Positions 13,498-20,930 of a stretch of 27,085 nt of DNA are shown in pieces. The position numbers and the translations under genes were made by a program. The DNA is from UBA93 sp964477205 (lineage in GTDB: Archaea; Micrarchaeota; Micrarchaeia; Norongarragalinales; Norongarragalinaceae): contig CAYZDE010000008.1 in NCBI GenBank assembly GCA_964477205.1, forward strand, positions 1-27,085, read 5' to 3'. The notes beneath the pieces were generated by a model, which saw nothing but the letters and a program-made list of their open reading frames with translations, searched no databases and was not told where the DNA came from. Every line of letters starts with the position of its first letter. Position 1 is the stretch's first letter.

Positions 13498-14780
13498 GTT
13501 TCAAGGAATTCGTTGCCAAATTGGAATCAGAAGGAAAACTAAAAACTGCCAAGCGCCCGTTAAAGAGTGAATTCGAGGCCGCCGGCTTGATGAAAGAGCT
13601 GGACGGCGAGCCGTTCAAGACTAAAATAGAAAACAGTGAATTCGAAGCCATAGCAAATGTTTTCCCGACCAAGGCACTCGTAGCGGATTACTTCGGCTGC
13701 GCGCCCGGTGACTTGACGAAGAAAATGCTTGAGGCAATAGAGAACCCGAGCGATTACAAAGTAGTAGAAAGCGCGCCTTGCCAGGAAATCGTGATGGACG
13801 AAGTCGACTTATCCAAGATTCCAATACTAACCCATTGCGAGCGCGACGGCGGTCCTTACGTAGCTTCCGGAGTCATCTTCGCAATGGACTCGGAGCACGG
13901 CTTGAATGCGAGTTTCCAGCGCGGAATGGTCAAGTCAAAAGACGAATTCGTGTTACGCATACTCCAACGCGACTTAAACACTTACATAGAAAAGAACGGT
14001 GGAGAGCTGGATGTCGCTTACGCAATCGGCAACTCTCCGAATGTGCTCCTCGCAGCGGCGACGAGCGTCGCAGTGAACGAAGATGAAATGCGCATTGCAA
14101 ACTCGTTAGAGCCGTTAAAAATGATTAAGGCCGGCAACGGCGTACTCGTTCCAGCGGACAGTGAGATCGTAATAGAGGGGACCATTACTAGTGAGCTGGC
14201 TAATGAAGGGCCGTTCGTGGACTTGACTGGAACATACGACATCGTGCGCAAGCAGCGCGTGTTCAAGGTGAAGAGAATAACTCATCGCAAGGGGGCATAC
14301 TACCACGCTTTGCTGCCGGGCTGCCTTGAACATAAGATTCTAATGGGCATGCCGCGCGAGCCCACTATTTACAAGAAAGTTAACGAGGTCTGTGAATGCT
14401 TGGACGTATCAATTAGCCCGGGCGGCTGCTCGTGGCTGCACGGATTCGTGAAGATTCGAAAGAAGAGCGACGACGAGCCGAAGAAAGCCATTAAAGCCGC
14501 TTTCGAGGGCCACAAGAGCATGAAGCACGTTGTAATCGTGGACGAAGACGTGAACATCCTAGACCCACTCGACGTTGAATGGGCTATTTCAACTCGCGCG
14601 CAATTAGACCAGGACTTAGTGCTCAAGCCAGGAGTAAAAGGATCTAGTTTAGACCCGTCGGCTAATCCGAAGACGCGAGAAACCTGTAAAGCGGGTTTGG
14701 ATGCTACTTATCCAGTTGGAAGGGAAGCGGATTTCAAGCGCGCTGAATTCCCGAGAGTAAACAAGGAAGAGTTGGTTTAG
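13494..14780 (+). CDS. UbiD-type decarboxylase, probable trans-anhydromevalonate phosphate decarboxylase
   Basis: This 428-residue protein belongs to the UbiD family: DVDLSKIPILTHCERDGGPYVASG, then VAYAIGNSPNVLLAAATSV, NEGPFVDLTGTYD, PGCLEHKILMGMP and a C-terminal VGREADFKRAEFP. UbiD enzymes decarboxylate with prenylated FMN. In archaea a UbiD homologue with aconitase X subunits converts anhydromevalonate phosphate to isopentenyl phosphate; the two dehydratase genes follow directly here, so this function is very likely. I place the start at TTG 13494 (GAGGTG six bases upstream) rather than GTG 13485. In the NEGPFVD motif the second acid is Asp, where Fdc1-type enzymes have Glu. Family members are usually a little longer. 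Confidence 0.88.
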   Translation: MSFKEFVAKLESEGKLKTAKRPLKSEFEAAGLMKELDGEPFKTKIENSEFEAIANVFPTKALVADYFGCAPGDLTKKMLEAIENPSDYKVVESAPCQEIVMDEVDLSKIPILTHCERDGGPYVASGVIFAMDSEHGLNASFQRGMVKSKDEFVLRILQRDLNTYIEKNGGELDVAYAIGNSPNVLLAAATSVAVNEDEMRIANSLEPLKMIKAGNGVLVPADSEIVIEGTITSELANEGPFVDLTGTYDIVRKQRVFKVKRITHRKGAYYHALLPGCLEHKILMGMPREPTIYKKVNEVCECLDVSISPGGCSWLHGFVKIRKKSDDEPKKAIKAAFEGHKSMKHVVIVDEDVNILDPLDVEWAISTRAQLDQDLVLKPGVKGSSLDPSANPKTRETCKAGLDATYPVGREADFKRAEFPRVNKEELV

Positions 14781-14781
14781 A

Positions 14782-15954
14782 ATGAATTTAACGAATGAAG
14801 AACAAAGAATGCTCGACGGAGAGTTCGGAGAAGCCACTCGCAAAAGCATGGAAATACTCACTGCATTAGGCAGCATTTACGGGGCAGAGCGCTTGGTGCC
14901 GGTTGCTTCGGTTCAAGTATCCGGCGTTTCATACGCAAACCTCGGGGATGCCGGCCTGGATTATTTGGACTCGCTGGCAAAGGACGGCCGAGTACGCGTT
15001 TTCACCACGCTCAACCCCGCGGGAATGGACTTGATCGACTGGAAGAACCTCGGCATTCCCGAGGACTTCGCAATAAAGCAGTTGAAGGTAATCGACGCGT
15101 TCAAGAAAATGGAGATTACGCCGATTTGCACTTGCACGCCGTACCTAGCCGGCAATTTGCCTCGTTTCGGCGACCACCTTGCCTGGGGCGAATCATCCGC
15201 GGTTTGTTTTGCAAACTCGGTTATCGGCGCACGCACGAACCGTGAGGGCGGGCCTTCTGCTCTCGCTGCAGCATTAACCGGGCGGACCGCTGAGTTCGGC
15301 TACCATCTAGAAGAGAACAGGCGAGCGAAAATCACCATTAAAGTTGAAGCAAAATTGAGGGAAACGCCGGACTTCGGCGCACTCGGAAAAATTTCAGGCG
15401 ACCTCGTAGGCAACAAGCCCGTTTTATTCAAGGGAATAGACGCGGCTACCCTAGAGCAATTAAAGAGCTTCGGGGCGTCCATCGCTACTTACGGAGGAAC
15501 CGCAATCTACCACATGGAAGGAATCACTCCGAACGAAGCGGGCGCGCCTTCAGAGGAAATTACCATAACGCAAAAAGAGTTGGACGAAGCGAAAGCGTTT
15601 CTGGATGACGACGAGGAACCCGACTTCGTGAGCATCGGCTGCCCGCACGCTTCGGTTAACGAAGTAAAGAAAGTTGCAGGGCTCCTTGACGGCAGGAAAG
15701 TTACAAAGGAATTGTGGATTTGCACTTCGCGCGCGACAAAAGCAGCTTCTGACCAAAGTGGCTACACCAAGACTATCGAAGACGCAGGCGCGAAATTCGC
15801 TTGCGACACCTGCATGGTCGTAGCCCCCGTAAAAGGAAGATTCAAATGCATTGCAACCGACTCCGCAAAGAGCTGTTATTACATGCGCGGAAAAAACAAT
15901 GCAAAAACTTGTTTCAGGACGCTTGAAGAGTGCGTTGAATTGGCGGTGAAGTGA
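14782..15954 (+). CDS. Phosphomevalonate dehydratase, large subunit (aconitase X catalytic)
   Basis: This 390-residue protein matches the aconitase X large domain: MNLTNEEQRMLDGEFG, GDHLAWGESSAVCFANSVIGARTNREG written here as two parts (GDHLAWGESSA and NSVIGARTNREGG), and cysteines C116, C118, C287 and C341/C344 that may ligate an iron-sulfur cluster. In the archaeal mevalonate pathway this enzyme dehydrates mevalonate 5-phosphate to trans-anhydromevalonate phosphate with the small subunit. The ATG is one base after the UbiD-type stop and its 3' end runs into the small-subunit gene. Aconitase X homologues in bacteria act on hydroxyproline-type substrates, but the operon makes the mevalonate role clear. 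Confidence 0.92.
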   Translation: MNLTNEEQRMLDGEFGEATRKSMEILTALGSIYGAERLVPVASVQVSGVSYANLGDAGLDYLDSLAKDGRVRVFTTLNPAGMDLIDWKNLGIPEDFAIKQLKVIDAFKKMEITPICTCTPYLAGNLPRFGDHLAWGESSAVCFANSVIGARTNREGGPSALAAALTGRTAEFGYHLEENRRAKITIKVEAKLRETPDFGALGKISGDLVGNKPVLFKGIDAATLEQLKSFGASIATYGGTAIYHMEGITPNEAGAPSEEITITQKELDEAKAFLDDDEEPDFVSIGCPHASVNEVKKVAGLLDGRKVTKELWICTSRATKAASDQSGYTKTIEDAGAKFACDTCMVVAPVKGRFKCIATDSAKSCYYMRGKNNAKTCFRTLEECVELAVK

Positions 15955-15956
15955 GA

Positions 15957-16352
15957 ATGGATTACAAAGGACGCATGATTTGCAAAGGAAAAGCGAAAGC
16001 AAAAGCATTGGTAACAAACAAGCCCATCTCGTTCTACGGAGGAGTCGACGTTGAAACAGGATGCGTAAGCGAGCACGGGCACCCATTAGAAGGAAAGTGC
16101 ATAACCGGCAAAATCCTCGTGTTCCCGCGCGGAAGCGGCTCAACCGTCGGGTCTTACGCATTATACCAAATGAGCAAAAACGGCAAGGCCCCCGCGGCAA
16201 TGGTTAACGAGGAGAGCGAGCCCATCGTAGCCGTCGGAGCCATCATCTCGGAAATACCACTAGTAGACCAGATACCTAAAGAATTCTTTGAAAAAGTGAA
16301 GGATGGTATTGAAGTCGAAGTAGACGCTGAAGCCGGCAAGGTCACTCTATAG
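15957..16352 (+). CDS. Phosphomevalonate dehydratase, small subunit (aconitase X swivel domain)
   Basis: This 131-residue protein is the swivel domain of aconitase X (formerly DUF126): MDYKGRMICKGKAKAKAL, FYGGVDVETGCV, KILVFPRGSGSTVGSYALYQ and PAAMVNEESEPIVAVGAI. It completes the active site with the large subunit. The start is ATG at 15957; GGTGA lies 7 bases upstream. A GTG at 15951 would sit too close to it. The stop of the large subunit is just before the ATG (gap of 2 bp). Its 3' end overlaps the convergent isopentenyl phosphate kinase gene by 11 nt. Confidence 0.92.
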   Translation: MDYKGRMICKGKAKAKALVTNKPISFYGGVDVETGCVSEHGHPLEGKCITGKILVFPRGSGSTVGSYALYQMSKNGKAPAAMVNEESEPIVAVGAIISEIPLVDQIPKEFFEKVKDGIEVEVDAEAGKVTL

Positions 16353-17130
16353 TCGTGCAGACTACTTTCTCACCCGCGAGTGCGCGCTCAAGGCGCCCTT
16401 CGACTAGGCCGTTAATGATTTGCACTTTTACGCCGTGCTCTGCGACTTCAAGCATTCGCTCTACCTTGTGAAGCATTCCGCCGGTCACGTCCGTTCCCGA
16501 AGCACCCTTGAACGAACCCTTCAACTCCTCAAACCGCGCGCGGTCCAGCCGTTCAATCGGAACTTCATCGCTCTTCGGCGGGAACGACTCGAAAACGCCG
16601 TCCACATTGCCGACCATTATTATTCGCTCTGCCTTCAACTCTCGACCAAGGTAAAATAATATTTCATCCGCCGAGGAAATCGAACAACCCATTGATTCGT
16701 CGAGCACTATGTCGCCGAATGGGGCAGGAGTGAATCCCTCTTCAAGAAAGCGCTTGATGTTGGATAAATCCCACGATTTGATGCGCTTGTTATTAGAGAT
16801 AATGCCGGCAGATGGTTGAATGGATATTGCTTTGATGCCCTCCTCAACTAAATTTTGAACGAAAACTCGGTTGATTCGTGAGGCAACATCTTCCACTACC
16901 GCATAGCCGTACTTACTGTCCTCGCGAAAAAAGCCTTTTTGTGACTCGTATTTGCTCGCGGCTTGATGGCCGAAAGAGCCGCTACCGTGAGCGAGCACGA
17001 GCGGGTTCGCCTCGGAAAATGCGAGTGCTTCGCGCGCGAGGCGCTTGATTACCTCGGGGCGCGCAGTGAACGCTTTCTTCTTATTCGTAATTAAGCTCCC
17101 GCCGAGTTTAACGAGCGTGAGATTCTTCAT
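16342..17130 (-). CDS. ipk: Isopentenyl phosphate kinase
   Basis: This 262-residue amino-acid-kinase-fold enzyme phosphorylates isopentenyl phosphate to IPP, the last ATP step of the archaeal mevalonate route. It has KLGGSLIT near the N-terminus, VLAHGSGSFGHQAA with conserved His55 (equivalent to the catalytic His of the Methanocaldococcus enzyme), ISSADEILFYLG, and C-terminal GASGTDVTGGMLHKVE. The ATG is about 25 bp from a TTTAAA element shared with the divergent isomerase gene. Its convergent overlap with the dehydratase small subunit places it in the middle of the pathway cluster. Confidence 0.94.
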   Translation of the reverse strand: MKNLTLVKLGGSLITNKKKAFTARPEVIKRLAREALAFSEANPLVLAHGSGSFGHQAASKYESQKGFFREDSKYGYAVVEDVASRINRVFVQNLVEEGIKAISIQPSAGIISNNKRIKSWDLSNIKRFLEEGFTPAPFGDIVLDESMGCSISSADEILFYLGRELKAERIIMVGNVDGVFESFPPKSDEVPIERLDRARFEELKGSFKGASGTDVTGGMLHKVERMLEVAEHGVKVQIINGLVEGRLERALAGEKVVCTTIE

Positions 17131-17150
17131 GTTATTAATGCTCCCGCGAA

Positions 17151-17160
17151 TGTTTAAATT
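17151..17160. promoter_or_regulatory. Shared symmetric TATA element between IPK and IPP isomerase
   Basis: TGTTTAAATT contains TTTAAA (17153-17158), centred 25 bp before the isopentenyl phosphate kinase ATG (minus) and 28 bp before the isomerase ATG (plus). Both genes lack clear ribosome binding sites, as expected for leaderless transcripts fired in both directions. Confidence 0.5.
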
Positions 17161-17183
17161 AGTTACAGAAGAGAATAATCCGT

Positions 17184-18152
17184 ATGGATTTGATTGAGAA
17201 GCGCAAATTAGAGCACGTGGAGAACGCGCTCAACGATTACACTGAGGGAACCGGCGCGGGCTGGGACTGCGTGCGCCTGCCTTACTACGCGCTACCCGAA
17301 GCGGATTACTCTGCAATGGACTGCTCCGTTAAGTTCCTCGGCAAGAAATTGTCTTTACCGTTCATGGTCACCGCAATAACCGGCGGTTGGCAAGGCGGCA
17401 GGAAAATAAACCTTGATTTGGCGCGCGCTTGTGAAGAGTGCGGCGTTGCATTCGGCTTGGGAAGCCAGCGCGCGATGATTGAAAATCCTGAACTGGCGGA
17501 AACTTTTCAAGTGCGCGAAGTCGCGCCCAAGGCATTCATTGCGGGCAATATCGGAGCTTTCCAGTTGAAGGAGTACGGCCCAGAGAAAGTCGCCGAGGCA
17601 ATCGACGCAATCGAAGCTGATGCACTATGCGTTCACTTGAACCCTTTACAAGAAGTCATACAGCCGGAAGGCGACAAGGACTGGCGCGGCTGCCTCGAAG
17701 CAATCGAGGGCGCTTGCAAGCAATTAAAGAAGCCGGTAATCGCGAAGGAAGTCGGCGCGGGAGTGAACGGCAAAGTAGCCAAGGAACTCGTTAATGCAGG
17801 CGTAAAGGCAATCGACTTGGCGGGCAAAGGCGGCACTAGCTTCGCGGCAATCGAAGCCATGCGCGGGGGCTCAAACGCTTTCAACGATTACGGATTGTCA
17901 ACCGTCGGGTCACTACTAGAATGCAAAGGCGTCGGCGTCCCGTTAATCGCTTCCGGCGGAGTGCGCAACGGCGTGCACGCGGCAAAAGCATTATTCCTCG
18001 GGGCTACGCTCGCCGGGGCGGCGAGGCCGTTTGTTAAAGCGCAGCAAAAAAGTGGAGGCCATGCCGCGGTTAGTGAGTTAATTCACTCTTGGGGTAACGA
18101 ACTCAAGACCGCATTATTCCTGGCTAGAATGAAGCACTTGAAAAAGAATTAA
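17184..18152 (+). CDS. fni: Isopentenyl diphosphate isomerase, type 2
   Basis: This 322-residue FMN- and Mg-dependent TIM-barrel enzyme interconverts IPP and DMAPP. Signatures: IEKRKLEHVENAL at the start, PFMVTAITGGW, GLGSQRAMIENPE, LNPLQEVIQPEGD with the catalytic Gln and Mg-binding Glu, and C-terminal PLIASGGVRNGVHAAKAL. It needs reduced FMN although the reaction is redox neutral. ATG start, probably leaderless. It is the last enzyme of the mevalonate cluster and supplies DMAPP both for isoprenoid lipid chains and, directly or as the monophosphate, for prenylated FMN. Confidence 0.95.
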   Translation: MDLIEKRKLEHVENALNDYTEGTGAGWDCVRLPYYALPEADYSAMDCSVKFLGKKLSLPFMVTAITGGWQGGRKINLDLARACEECGVAFGLGSQRAMIENPELAETFQVREVAPKAFIAGNIGAFQLKEYGPEKVAEAIDAIEADALCVHLNPLQEVIQPEGDKDWRGCLEAIEGACKQLKKPVIAKEVGAGVNGKVAKELVNAGVKAIDLAGKGGTSFAAIEAMRGGSNAFNDYGLSTVGSLLECKGVGVPLIASGGVRNGVHAAKALFLGATLAGAARPFVKAQQKSGGHAAVSELIHSWGNELKTALFLARMKHLKKN

Positions 18153-18218
18153 AAACAAGTTCGCCCGTAATTCTTGAAACAACAAGCTTCATGCTATGGA
18201 TAGAGGTTTTGAAAAACA

Positions 18219-19913
18219 ATGAGTGGAATCAACGAAGTAATTGACAAGGCGCCGATTAAGCCGCACGGCGGTAAGCTCATCAACTGTGAATTGAGCGGTG
18301 ATAAGAAAGAAGCGTTCGCCAAGGACGCCGAATCCATGCCTAAAATCATGGTGGATTTGGAAGCAATCATAACCATGGAAATGATTGCCACGGGCGTGCT
18401 CAGCCCAAACCAAGGGTTCATGGTCCACGAGGACTACGAGGGTGTGCTCAATGAAGGCCGCCTCGCAAGCGGAGTGGCGTGGCCCGTGCCGTTGTCGTTC
18501 GCCCCTGCAGGAAACAGAAACGCGGAAACCGTCAAAGGCCTTAAGGAAGGCGACCAAATCGCGTTAATCGACCGCTCGAAAAAGCCCATCGCAGTGCTCA
18601 ACCTTGAAGACAAATTCCTTTACGACCGCGTTGACCGAGCCAAAAAATTATTCGGAACAACCGACAGGTCCCACCCCGGAGTGGACAGCATCTTCCGCCG
18701 CATGGGTGACTACTCATTAGGTGGAAAGCTCGACTTGATAGAGCGCGTTAACTGGGGCCCGTTCGAAAGCATCCGCATGTCGCCGGAGGAAACCTGGAAG
18801 TACTTTTACGAGGAAAAAAAGTGGAATAGCGTAGTCGGGTTCATCACGGGAGCCAACCCGGTACACCGAGGCCACGAATACATGCACAAGAACGCCCTCG
18901 AAACGAATGACGGATTATTCATCCAGCCCCTCGTCGAGATGGCCAAGCACGAGTACGTGCGCAACGAATTCCGCTTGAAAGGATACGAGAACTTGATTAA
19001 CACTTACTACCCGAAAGAGCACGTGCTAATGGCGCCGCTCCGAGTGACTTACATTTTCGCTGGCCCGCGCGAGGCAATCCTGCACGCCCTAATCGAAAAG
19101 AACTTCGGCTGCACTAGCGTAATCATCGGCCGCGACCACGCGGGCGTAGGCAACTTCTATGACAAGTACGCCTGCCAGAACGTGTTCGACCAGTACAATG
19201 AGAAGGAAATCGGAATCAAAACCATGTTCTTTAATGAAGTATTCTATTGCACCCGCTGCAACCAAACCGCAACCGAGCGAACCTGCCCGCACGGCGAGGA
19301 GTACCGAATCAAGATTTCAGGCACCGGCGTGCGGGAAATCCTCAGGTGGGGATTCCTTCCACCAAAAGAAATCGCGCGCCCCGAGAGCGGCCGCATAGCA
19401 CTGCAAGGAGTACAGCCAAAAGGCATTGCCGAGGACGGCCAAACAATTTACCCCGTAGGCGCGACCGTGAAGAAACTATTTCCTTACTATATGGTCGCTC
19501 ACGCGCTCGGCGGCCCGATGCGTTCTCAGCCGCTGAAGGCGGAGGACTTGACCAAGTCGGACTTGCTAGCCGCGTTAATGGAAGTGCGCTCTAAAGCGCA
19601 CGAAGTTTACAAGGACGTTGCGGACCACGCGGCACTCTACGCCGACGTGGACCGAACTCTCGTGCCCGCCTGGATAGAGCAAGAAATGACGGGGGCAATA
19701 GAACAACAAAAAAACCTGGTGGAATCATTAGAGCATAAGTTCGTGAGCGCTCCCGAAGAGGCAAGCGATCCGTTCATGTACCAGGACAAGGCTGAAACCA
19801 AGAGGGAACTCGAAATGGCGAAGAAAATACTCGACGAGCTCCCTAATCCAGTGCCGCACGAGGCATTCAAGAAACGGGTGTGGAACCAGAAGAAGTACGA
19901 GGAGCACCGTTGA
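18219..19913 (+). CDS. sat: ATP sulfurylase-like protein with altered substrate loop and C-terminal extension
   Basis: Residues about 1-395 follow sulfate adenylyltransferase: an N-terminal PUA-like domain, NPVHRGH (213-219), LRVTYIFAGPREA (273-285), GRDHAGVGNFYD (304-315), a zinc-binding C344/C347/C356/H358 set and SGTGVREILRWG (367-378). Such enzymes make APS from ATP and sulfate. Two oddities: the usual QxRN before the first HxxH is replaced by ITGAN, so the sulfate-contacting Gln and Arg are missing, and there is a charged, helical extension from about 398 to 564 without an APS-kinase P-loop. No APS reductase or PAPS gene is nearby. GAGGTT precedes the ATG by 10 bp. Product name is a family call; the true substrate is uncertain. 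Confidence 0.75.
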   Translation: MSGINEVIDKAPIKPHGGKLINCELSGDKKEAFAKDAESMPKIMVDLEAIITMEMIATGVLSPNQGFMVHEDYEGVLNEGRLASGVAWPVPLSFAPAGNRNAETVKGLKEGDQIALIDRSKKPIAVLNLEDKFLYDRVDRAKKLFGTTDRSHPGVDSIFRRMGDYSLGGKLDLIERVNWGPFESIRMSPEETWKYFYEEKKWNSVVGFITGANPVHRGHEYMHKNALETNDGLFIQPLVEMAKHEYVRNEFRLKGYENLINTYYPKEHVLMAPLRVTYIFAGPREAILHALIEKNFGCTSVIIGRDHAGVGNFYDKYACQNVFDQYNEKEIGIKTMFFNEVFYCTRCNQTATERTCPHGEEYRIKISGTGVREILRWGFLPPKEIARPESGRIALQGVQPKGIAEDGQTIYPVGATVKKLFPYYMVAHALGGPMRSQPLKAEDLTKSDLLAALMEVRSKAHEVYKDVADHAALYADVDRTLVPAWIEQEMTGAIEQQKNLVESLEHKFVSAPEEASDPFMYQDKAETKRELEMAKKILDELPNPVPHEAFKKRVWNQKKYEEHR

Positions 19914-20901
19914 ATTCCTTGAAAGCACGGTCAATTTTCTCGGCACTACCCGACAAAGTCTTCTTAAAGGCACCCACCACTTTCGGGTCGAACTCACCGC
20001 GCTTCACTCCAGCGTCCAACTCGCTTAACGCTTCCTCGTGAGTCCACGGCTCGTGGTAATTTCTCTTAGTCAACAAGCTCGCGTAAGCATCCGCAACCTT
20101 AAGAATCCTCGCTTCATTGGAAGCGCTGCCCGGCTTGAAGCCCTTTGGCATGGGATATCCGTTAGTGCCGTTTGCGTTCATGTGGTGCGCGCCGACGATT
20201 TCCGCTATTTCATCGCCGAGTATTCCCTTGACTAATTGTCCGCCAACGTGGGGGTGCGTACGCAAGAATACTTTCTCACGGTTTGATAAATCGCTTTGTT
20301 TGGAGAGTATACCCGTAGGAACTGCGAGTTTTCCAACGTCGTGGACTAAAGAGGCTAACTGTAAGTTCTCCTGGGACCTCTTGGACAAGTTGAATTCCGG
20401 CTCTTGAGCAGTCAAGCCGGATAAGTAGGAAACCAAACGCCCGTGATTTTTCAACTGCGGGTCGTGAACCTGACTCGCGTAAACCAGAGCATTGGCGGCT
20501 TGGCTTCGAATGGCATTACTACTTTCTTTCTGGCAAACCGTATGAAACGCCAGCCCACCCTTACCTTCAGGAAACTCGTGAGCGGCGACTATGAACCGCC
20601 TTGGAAAACCCTTGATAAACGGCGAAGAATAGTCAAAAGAAAGGGAAAACGCCTCGTTATTCTTTTGTAAGCGCGATAGCAAATCTTTAGACTCAGGTAC
20701 CGACTCAAACAAACTAGCGAATACTTTCTTTAAGTTGTGGCCAACGAGTGATTCCGGGTTAACTCTTCCAATGCGCACCAATGGCTGGTTATTGCTAACA
20801 AAACGGATTACGCCCTTACGGTCGCTTACGATTAAACCGTGATCCTCGTTCGAATCGCGGTTAAACCTATTAAAGTATTCACTGCATTCTTCAGCCGGCA
20901 T
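19867..20901 (-). CDS. PAS plus HD-GYP domain protein
   Basis: Of 344 residues, about 20-120 look like a PAS fold (GLIVSDRKGVIRFVSNN, then ESLVGHNLKKVF), and about 145-330 form an HD-GYP domain: His153, LVHDVGK (H187-D188), THPHVGG (His216), AHH (239-240), NGYP (247-250) and VADAYASL (Asp271). HD-GYP proteins are bacterial c-di-GMP phosphodiesterases; most of the metal-binding residues are here, although HHE is HHM. Such proteins are rare in archaea. A TTTAAA box lies 26 bp before the ATG, inside the end of the upstream gene, so it probably has its own transcript. Its 3' end overlaps the convergent ATP sulfurylase-like gene by 47 nt. The activity and signal are inferred. Confidence 0.87.
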   Translation of the reverse strand: MPAEECSEYFNRFNRDSNEDHGLIVSDRKGVIRFVSNNQPLVRIGRVNPESLVGHNLKKVFASLFESVPESKDLLSRLQKNNEAFSLSFDYSSPFIKGFPRRFIVAAHEFPEGKGGLAFHTVCQKESSNAIRSQAANALVYASQVHDPQLKNHGRLVSYLSGLTAQEPEFNLSKRSQENLQLASLVHDVGKLAVPTGILSKQSDLSNREKVFLRTHPHVGGQLVKGILGDEIAEIVGAHHMNANGTNGYPMPKGFKPGSASNEARILKVADAYASLLTKRNYHEPWTHEEALSELDAGVKRGEFDPKVVGAFKKTLSGSAEKIDRAFKEFNGAPRTSSGSTPVS

Positions 20902-20913
20902 TAACTGAATAAG

Positions 20914-20930
20914 GGAAAAAATACTTTAAA
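20914..20930 (-). promoter_or_regulatory. TATA box and T-tract between the ATPase-like gene and the HD-GYP gene
   Basis: On the minus strand TTTAAA (20925-20930) overlaps the stop codon of the upstream gene and is 26 bp before the HD-GYP ATG. It is followed by a T-tract TATTTTTTCCC that may end the upstream transcript, as archaeal terminators often are T-tracts. Confidence 0.45.

Noticed and set aside
18219..19913. Fused APS kinase at the C-terminus of the ATP sulfurylase-like protein
   Set aside because: The extension has no P-loop (GxxGxGKS) or other APS kinase motif.
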